A DNA stretch of 62,000 nt from Glandiceps talaboti (lineage: Eukaryota; Hemichordata; Enteropneusta; Spengelidae). A program made the position numbers and the translations under genes. Where the stretch lies: positions 18,519,431 to 18,581,430 of the forward strand of contig NC_135564.1 in NCBI RefSeq assembly GCF_964340395.1. Reading direction: 5' to 3'. Of this stretch, positions 55,110 through 62,000 are shown in pieces; position 1 is the first letter of the stretch; each line of letters begins with the position of its first letter. The notes beneath the pieces are model-generated. The model was not told where the DNA came from, did not search any database, and worked only from the letters and a program-made list of their open reading frames with translations.

Positions 55110-55450
55110 AGGGACTGGTCAGTTTCTTCAGCCTGGGGGGGGGGGGGAGGGGGTGGATTGGGAGGGGGGTCGGTCACCCTGTTTTTGACTTTTTATACAA
55201 TGGCGTACCATGTATAGCTTTGTCTGAAATGTGGTACATGTAAATATTTGTTCTTCTCCCTGTTTCTTACATAAATTCTTTAATATTAATTATTAGTTCA
55301 AGCATAACTATAAATATACATATACATGTATTACCTAGCTACCACACTAGTTACAGAACATGTCAAATTGAACTTGAAGGTTTCGTAATGACCGATAATC
55401 TTCATAGATAGTTTATAAAAGAAGTTATTAGTTAATCTAAAATGTTCCCT
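55110..55450. repeat. Second copy of the C-rich repeat end
   Basis: GACTGGTCAGTTTCTTCAGC then a G-run matches 36273; from 55205 the sequence TCTGAAATGTGGTACATGT..TACCTAGCTACCACACTAG matches the reverse complement of 37630-37880. It is spliced directly to the RT fragment. Confidence 0.75.
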
Positions 55451-56660
55451 ACTCATCACTATGAACTTGTCAGAAGCACAGTCGCTTGTAAACTGTTATT
55501 CCTTTCCTAAATGGTGTTATTCTTGTCTATGACGGTCCTAATACAGAACAATGACATTATTATAGGGATTGGCGATATTCTTATAAAATTGGTAGCGATG
55601 TCATAAATACAACACAAGTTGGGAAACCAAGCTTGGCCAAGCCATTACCAAAACGGTGACATCCGATTTTCATCGATCCAAAAGTATTGCCAAAACACCA
55701 AATGTAACCAAAACATAACCACCCATGCCACACTTGCATATCACTGAACCAACCTGATCACTAATGTGCAACAACATCGATCTAAAATACGTTTACGATC
55801 GCGTTTCCGAAACAATACCCTCATAGTTGAAAAATACCGCGGAATCAGGTTGACCTGTCATGTTAATGAGGTGGTGCAACGTCACTACGTTAATATAGCA
55901 TGATATATTCATTCATGATGAAGAGAACTATGGCTAAACATGTCTTACAGTGCGGTTTTTTTTGACGTGGGAGCGTGATATGGTAACTGTACTGTAATCA
56001 ATAATGTGTCATCCACTATGTACCCGTGTTTGGCATGATGCAGTACTTTTCCAGACACAACAATGGCAACAAAAATGTGACATTTCTAAGTTTATACGTT
56101 GATTACAACATGACAGGACATACATTATCATATGCATCAAATTGAAAGCAATCAGACTACGCATTTTTTTTATTCATTACACATATACTCTTAATAAGCT
56201 ACATTTCCAAACATTTGCAATGTCCCATATTTGTTCAATAACCACCATCTCCAATCCACCACAACAAAACACAAGAAAGACTACAAAAATAAGACATCTT
56301 TGATAGCAAGAGAGGGAGTGCCCCCTTCTCTTCAGTATCGACCTGAGAGGATGTCAGTAGAAGCTCCAGGGGTATTTTCCCTGAGGTTTCAGAGGTAATT
56401 TAATGAAGTATTATGTAAAGAAAATCAGTTTCTTTAATTTTATATACCTTTTTTGAAAGCTGTATTTTTTTCCATGTAGCCTCCCAAAAGATGGTGTTTG
56501 TGAATGCAGTATTACCAATAAAGATAAATATGTTTATTGTGTTAATGTAGCAGAGATAAATTGTGTTAGAATTCATAGTGGTTACTAGTTGATGCAGCAT
56601 TATAGAAACTTCTTTCATCTTTCCTTTCTTTTTCCTTTAGCAGGCTAACATTTTATCCAT
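55451..56660. other. Spacer; includes inverted partner of 61009-61103
   Basis: 55504-55603 (ATTCTTGTCTATGACGGTCC..GGGATTGGCGATATTC) is the reverse complement of 61009-61103. Otherwise no gene was recognised. Confidence 0.45.
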
Positions 56661-56735
56661 TTTTGGCAATCAATGAGCACAAACTCAAGTCAGGAAATGT
56701 GACCATGGGGGAAATTCATATGTATATATTTTCAC
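56661..56735. repeat. Right arm of 2.3-kb inverted pair
   Basis: Reverse complement of 54400-54472, continuing into inverted satellite sequence (TATATTTTCACTAGGTATAT). Confidence 0.85.
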
Positions 56736-56819
56736 TAGGTATATGTACAACTATGGAATGTAGAGAGTTGCGGTTGCTTGCATGAAGTGAGCTTCAAGCA
56801 AGGACAATTTAGGTAAAGA

Positions 56820-56999
56820 CCAATCTGATTAAAATCCGATGTGGTGAAAGTGGCTAGATGTCCTTATTTACCTCTATTCATCGTGTTGTGACTTTGTTTT
56901 GTTCGCAGTGATTGAACAAAACAAACGTCACAACACGATGAATAGAGGTAAATAAGGACATCTAGCCGCTTTCACCACATCGGATTTTAATCTGATTGA
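56820..56999. mobile_element. 180-bp near-perfect palindrome
   Basis: CAATCTGATTAAAATCCGAT..CTATTCATCGTGTTGTGAC to its reverse complement at 56999, with a loop of about 10 nt (GCAGTGATT). Arms of about 84 bp have only one or two mismatches. The termini share GATTAAAATCC[GC]ATGT with the element at 35331-36190. Confidence 0.9.
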
Positions 57000-57740
57000 C
57001 CACACACGTTTGTACAGTCACACAATGTTTCGACCAGAATTGAAGTCATCTTCTTGCTAATCAGAGGATGTATGATCATAGCAAAGATGTCAGAATTACA
57101 TGTACCAAGCGAAGACAACAGTACTTGATTTGGTATAGCATGTTTACAGGAGGCATCGTCTACCCTTGCAAGTCGATGGGAAAGCCAAAGTCAATTATTT
57201 ACATGTCAGACAAACAGTTGAGTTTTAAATAATGATAAATCGATCACATGTCGAGTATTTTTTTTCAACTCTCCCAACTTTTGAGCGTAAACTTACATGA
57301 ACTATTTTTCGAGGGATGACTTCATTTTGTAAAAGTAGTGCTACTTGTGCGCCTGTTGGATAACAAAATAAATCATTCGTAGTACATGAATAGATACAAT
57401 AAAACCATTTCAATACTGATTTCAGTGATCAACAAATAACATGTTGTATGTAGCTTGAATTATAATAAGATGAAGTTGTTGTTGTTGTTGTTGTTGTTTA
57501 CGAAATTGTATCTAATATTATACTTCATAATGGTATGAGCCTCTGGTATGAGCCACACTGCCCCAGTTGATCATTATCACATGCAGTGTCCTAATCAGTA
57601 AACAGAGTCGTTGGATGTTGGATCCCATGGTGTTTATACTTTGAAAAGTTACCGACACTGATTATATTGTTTGTCTTTGCTTGAAACTTGTCTCATTCTT
57701 CATTGCCACAAGCAAGCAACCTCAACGCTGTTATTTCCAG
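57000..57740. other. Intergenic DNA
   Basis: A (GTT)n tract is at 57477-57498. No coding region is supported. Confidence 0.3.
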
Positions 57741-57935
57741 AGTATATTTCTCCTTATAGTACAAGTGACCATAGGGAGAAATTTTAATGTGTACATGTAT
57801 ATTGTCACTAGGTATAATATGTATATTTCCCCTTACAGTGAAAGTGACCATAGGGAGAAATTTTAATGTGTATATTGTCACTAGATATATGTATATTTCC
57901 CCTTATAGCAAAAGTGACCATAGGGAGAAATTCTT
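57741..57935. repeat. Three satellite monomers in inverted orientation
   Basis: ACCATAGGGAGAAATTTTAA and CCCCTTA[CT]AGTGAAAGTGACC are the reverse complement of the 49867-54435 monomer. Three units occur here. Confidence 0.9.
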
Positions 57936-58198
57936 CTGACAAACCATAGGAATTATTCACAAAAGAGTATTGCAGCCTGCCAGCTGAAAATGCAAGACTA
58001 TCTGCTGACTGGATCTATCTGATGTCAGCACACCATGATTTTTGTTTTCTTAATACTTTGCTGTGTACCAAAAATTATTTTAACATGACCCTTCCCCCAT
58101 TCTCCATTTGTAAAAAGTAACCCTCCTCTTTGTCCTATTTTGTAAAACATGACAATTGCATATACTGAAGGTTAACCAATCTTCCCATTATATGTATA

Positions 58199-58254
58199 CA
58201 TACAAATTAAAAGATTTTGACTCTGTATTAGAAAGCAATATTTGTACATGTAAA
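58199..58254. repeat. Left 56-bp target-site duplication
   Basis: CATACAAATTAAAAGATTTT..GTACATGTAAA is repeated at 60064-60119 with two mismatches, directly flanking the retrotransposon. Confidence 0.85.
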
Positions 58255-60063
58255 TTTACCTCCCGTTATTGGCAAGATATTTTGTTCCATTTTATATAAG
58301 AGACAGGATTTATGGTTAAATGAAAACGGTCCTATCATCGAACTACAATCAGCCTTTAAGAAATAGCGAAGTGCAATAGATAATATATTTATTCTTAATA
58401 CTATTATTACAGATTATTTAGCTAAACCCAAAGGACGAATGTTTTGTGCGTAAGTCGATTTTGAAAAAGCCTTTGATAGGGTACAACACTATCTACTCTT
58501 CTATAAGTTATTCAAATCTGGTATGAAGGGAAATTACTTTCGTACTTTAATGTCAATGTATAGCAATGTTCAAGCTTGTGTTCGAACACCTCATGGTTTG
58601 ACTAACTTCTTTCATTGTAATTGTGGCTTAAACAGGGGTCTGTTATATCCCCACTTTTATTTTGCTTTTTTGTAAATGACATCGAAAGAGAACTACAAAC
58701 CGAAAAATCTGCCAGAGTCTATATTGCTGGCCTAAATTTGTGGCTATTACTATTTGTAGACGATCTGGTCTTAATGAGTGATACCGTCGTTGGGCTGCAA
58801 AGATTATTAAATAAATTGTCCATGTATTGTAAACGTTGGCTCCTAAATGTAAATCATGCCAAAACTAAAATTATTGTATTTAACAAGGTGGGATAATTAA
58901 GAAAACTGAGAAATGGTTCTTAGATGGGCACAAACTTGACGTTGTCCCTTTTTATAAATACCTCGGAATCATTATGTCGAGTAGCGGCAAATGGTATTTA
59001 GCTCAGAAAACCCTTGCACTTCAAGCCAGCAAAGCTATGTTTACTGTTCAAAACCAACTGGCTAAACTTGGAGACATACCAGTCAATGCCGCGCTTAAAG
59101 TTTTTGATGGAAAAATATCACAGATACTCAACTATGCAGCAGAGATTTGGGGTTTTCATAAAGAAACTGACATTGAACGTGTCCATAGTAAATTTCTACG
59201 TTACATATTGGGTTTAAATCGACATACGCCAAACTGTGCTTCCCTTCCTGAAACCGGTCGTTTACAATTAATTGTTACCAGACAAATCAAAATAATCAAG
59301 TATTGGTTTAAGTTGTTAAATTTGAAACCAGACTGCATCCTGTCTCTATGCTATAAGTATCAGTACGGAACGGCTGAAAATGATGTAAATTGTTGGGCCC
59401 TTGACGTCAAACACTTGTTATGTTGTTTTGGTTTTAGTGAAGTATGGCAGACACAGGGTGTTGGAAATGAAAATAGTTTTATCAATATATTCAAGGACAG
59501 GTGCAAGGATATCAATAGTCAACTAATACACAGTGAAATGTTAGAAACCTCTAAACTAGACATGTATTGTAATTTCAAATCTTTATTGACCTATCATATG
59601 AGATTTACCTAGACGTAGTGGACAAAAAAGTGTTCCGCTATGCACTCTGTCGCCTTCGTACGTCATCTCATCAGCTACAAATTGAAAACTGTAGATGGGA
59701 AAGAACAAAACCCCCTAGAAGTGATCGAGTGTGTCCTTTCTGTCAAAATGGAACAATTGAAGATGAATATCATTTTTGTCTGGTCTGTCCTACATATGAT
59801 GACATACAAAGGAAGTACATTCCAGATTATTTCTTCGACCCACCTGCTCTACAAAATGTATTTAAGTTCTTAATACTATTATCAACAAAACATGAACATT
59901 TAATTAGACAACTCTCATGTTATGTTCACTTTGCTTTTCAGAAAAGAGCTGAAATGATTGAAAAATCTGGATGACGGTAAACAACTGTACAACTTTTGGT
60001 TTATAAAGTTTTGTACATAAAGGCCGGTGGCCTAATATTATACGAATAAAACATTTATTCATT
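58255..60063 (+). pseudogene. 5'-truncated non-LTR retrotransposon with RT and CCHC-like tail
   Basis: Translation in three frames gives RT motifs VDFEKAFDRVQH (58453-), GLKQGSVISPLLFCFFVNDI (58624-), LFVDDLVLMS with the catalytic FVDD (58750-), then FYKYLGIIMSS and the thumb/C-terminal region (58960-59612), and a final Cys-rich motif CPFCQNGTIEDEYHFCLVC (about 59733-59790) typical of non-LTR ORF2 ends. Stops or frame shifts at about 58372, 58452, 58896 and 59613 kill it. The endonuclease is missing. The 3' end carries AATAAAACATTTATTCATTC at 60044-60063. The 56-bp direct repeats confirm it is a single retrotransposition event. Confidence 0.88.
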
Positions 60064-60119
60064 CATACAAATTAAAGGATTATGACTCTGTATTAGAAAG
60101 CAATATTTGTACATGTAAA
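60064..60119. repeat. Right 56-bp target-site duplication
   Basis: Partner of 58199-58254, beginning immediately after the retrotransposon's ATTCATT tail. Confidence 0.85.
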
Positions 60120-60230
60120 GTGACAAACAGTGAAAGACTAGCTAGTTACCTTTCTCTTATAACCACACACAATCTAGTTAGTATCTAAAACATGCTTTCC
60201 ATGGTGTGCATACTCTGCCTGATCTGGTCA

Positions 60231-60450
60231 CTTGTAAAAGTTCCTGATATCATTGTCATCATCATCATCATCGTCATCACCTTCACCTTCAGTATTGCCA
60301 TTATCAGTGTCACTCATCTGACTCACTGGTACTACTTAATTAAGTCAGTACAAGTCTCACTGTCCGTGTTCTCTATTACATTCAAAACTAAATCATCACC
60401 ACCACCACCACCACCACCACCACCATCATCAGCATCTACATCAGTATATG
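60231..60450 (-). other. Possible acidic coding segment over (GAT)n/(GGT)n repeats
   Basis: The minus strand reads YTDVDADDGGGGGGGGDDLV then NVIENTDSETCTDLIK and a stop, and further on MSDTDNGNTEGEGDDDDDD. The underlying (CAC)n at 60399-60423 and (ATC)n at 60257-60282 could produce such acidic runs by chance. I do not recognise a protein. Confidence 0.25.
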
Positions 60451-60563
60451 GTACGTCTCAATACTTCTTTTGCTGGCACTCATTAGAAGTTGATGTTTGT
60501 GTTGGAGTTGGCATGGAGGTACCTTGTTAATATTGGCTTAACGCTCTGTGCATACTATTCCTT

Positions 60564-60812
60564 TTACCTCCATGGAGTTGGCAATCCAGTTATACCTTTG
60601 TTGTTGTTGTTATTTAATATTAACACGTGTTCTTCTGATGGCGAGCCCTGTGACCTGGCAAACTTATGCTGTTCACGAAGAATTCTGTCCAACTCTTCCT
60701 TCGAGTCTATTGTCTCACAGATACTATCAACTTTGTCATAACCAAGATATATCGGGACATCCATAACTTTATCTAAATTGTGCATTCGACGTTCGACATG
60801 TCGCGACACCAT
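60564..60812 (-). CDS. Hypothetical minus-strand exon (82 codons)
   Basis: Reads MVSRHVERRMHNLDKVMDVP, IYLGYDKVDSICETIDSKEE and LDRILREQHKFARSQGSPSE, a composition that looks like real helical protein instead of repeat-derived sequence. The end (NNNNNKG) comes from a (GTT)n tract. No family recognised. A donor-like AG|GTAAAAG lies at about 60570-60562, so this could be a first exon whose promoter is near 61 kb. It could also be chance. Confidence 0.3.
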   Translation of the reverse strand: MVSRHVERRMHNLDKVMDVPIYLGYDKVDSICETIDSKEELDRILREQHKFARSQGSPSEEHVLILNNNNNKGITGLPTPWR

Positions 60813-60935
60813 GTCTGATAGCAGGAGGGACGAAAAGCTTCAAAAGTTCAAGCGTCACTCGACTCTGAACTCCAGTATGGCACAAACAAATCACCAACAA
60901 ACTAACAGAGTCAACAACAAAGGTCACTCTGCGAG

Positions 60936-61045
60936 CGATATTCTTATAAAATCGGTAGCGATGTCATTTCCACAGTCACACACACAACACAGTGTGTGAC
61001 TGTGGAAATGACATCGCTACCGATTTTATAAGAATATCGCCAATC
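60936..61045. repeat. 110-bp near-perfect palindrome
   Basis: GCGATATTCTTATAAAATCG..CACAGTCACACAC pairs with GTGTGTGACTGTGG..CGATTTTATAAGAATATCGC over about 50 bp with a loop of about 8 nt. The right arm and following bases to 61103 are the reverse complement of 55504-55603. Confidence 0.9.
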
Positions 61046-61103
61046 CCTATAATAACATCATTGTTCTGTATTAGGACCGTCATAGACAAGAATAAAACCA
61101 TTT

Positions 61104-62000
61104 AGCGGTGAACGAACTTACGCATATCGTAAGTACAGTACTAGCAGTAGTAGTAAGAAAACCGTCTAGAAACGGGACAACTACCGATTACCAGATTTAA
61201 CGATTTCGATATTACCGTATCACTTTCTTCTAACGATGTCTTTAGACCTTAAAAAGTACAAAGATCCCCCCCCCCCCACACACATTTTGGAGAAAACTGA
61301 TACTCAATCAATGAATTGTACGGTGTACGCCGGCGTACAGTTTGACGTTGTACTGAACGATAACAGCTGATAACAATTTGACGATTACCTATTGCGCTGA
61401 CATTGATCATACCTAGTATTCAACCGAAATAGCTATAAACATCATTTGATTCAAAAATTAAACTAGAATTTTGAGGGAATGCTATTGATTTTCGAACAAA
61501 TGCAAAATTCAACACCAAAATTTATTTACGGACGATACGATGGCGGCCAATGTACAACATATTATAATGTTGTTCAGGCCCCGGGGTCCAGACGATCGGG
61601 ATTTCTTTTTTCAATCGTTCTCAAATCGAACAAGACTTTATTTCTGAGTGAAAAGTATTTTCGACTTACAGCTCATAAACAAATCCAGTGAAAAAATGTA
61701 AAAAACTTTATACTTTCAACAATTTTGTAAGTATACCGCGCAACTTAATTTTAAAACTTCGGACACCCGGCCCACCTGCCCCTTGCACTGTGCCCGCCAT
61801 GTTGGATACGATACGAAACTCAGGTTTTAGACGCATCATAAATATATGTGACCGAAATAAAAGTTAAATTGTTTTAATCAAGATTAAATTATATTCATTG
61901 GGCTTTGAAGGAAAAAATGTCCAAGATGCAAGGCTTCAAAACAAAGATATGCTTTATACTGTACAACTACTAGTACAAGGGGGCATCCAGTTTACAAGTT
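61104..62000. other. Window end, no supported gene
   Basis: Contains a poly-C run at 61267-61277, and two YY1-like contexts (GATGGCGGCC at 61539 and CGCCATGTTGG at 61796) in otherwise AT-rich DNA. These could mark a promoter but nothing else supports one. Confidence 0.25.

Noticed and set aside
59014-59217. Second plus-strand open frame overlapping the retrotransposon
   Set aside because: Out-of-frame shadow of the RT C-terminal coding sequence.
61539-61806. YY1-like sites as a promoter
   Set aside because: Two short matches in 900 bp without a downstream gene are not enough to call a promoter.

Overview
The window looks like nuclear DNA from an animal, probably a marine invertebrate (lophotrochozoan or basal deuterostome). 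The evidence is low gene density, GT-AG split genes, large C2H2 zinc-finger (ZNF) arrays, many foldback/TIR elements, CR1/L2-like and other non-LTR retrotransposon pieces, and microsatellites. No prokaryotic operon structure is visible. The species cannot be settled from sequence alone.

Region 1 (about 1-35 kb) is a same-strand tandem cluster of four paralogous C2H2 ZNF genes: A (4743-6137, 7 fingers), B (15864-17633, 10 fingers), C (25030-26388, 7 fingers) and D (31665-34340, 21 finger units). Each seems to have a short non-coding first exon 2-6 kb upstream (ending near 1304, 10008, 21465 and 29438; the four are recognisably alike) and one large terminal coding exon. All four proteins share an unusual N-terminal region that is not KRAB, BTB, ZAD or SCAN as far as I can tell. 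It carries repeated SUMO-type psi-K-x-E motifs and an invariant acidic block (VTSEDCQ...DPAQT). Fingers are joined by TNE[RK]P linkers instead of TGEKP. Decayed finger sequence continues downstream of the stop codons of B, C and D. Introns and spacers hold foldback elements, a Tc1/mariner-like transposase relic (minus, 6640-7190), an intron-containing hAT-family (ZNF862-like) transposase-derived pseudogene antisense in intron 1 of B (13410-15497), and a nested TIR insertion in intron 1 of D.

Region 2 (about 35-49.8 kb) has no convincing host gene. It contains TIR elements (35331-36190, 40112-40272), C-rich interspersed repeats, a foldback framed by AT microsatellites, a 5'-truncated CR1/L2-like retrotransposon (41170-42220), and a 150-bp tandem repeat split by a TIR element that carries another reverse-transcriptase (RT) C-terminal fragment.

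Region 3 (49.87-54.43 kb) is a satellite of 70-78-bp hairpin-forming monomers with higher-order structure, holding two copies of a palindromic insert. Beyond it lie one SET-domain exon on the minus strand (54624-54820, with an apparent frameshift), an RT fragment, inverted satellite pieces, perfect palindromes, and a 1.8-kb non-LTR retrotransposon copy flanked by 56-bp target-site duplications (58255-60063). The last 2 kb has a possible small minus-strand coding exon and little else.

Functionally, the intact genes are only the four ZNFs. They look like a young, locally duplicated family of nuclear DNA-binding proteins embedded in transposon-rich DNA, which is the usual setting for fast-evolving ZNF clusters. 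A role in transposon or satellite control is inference only.
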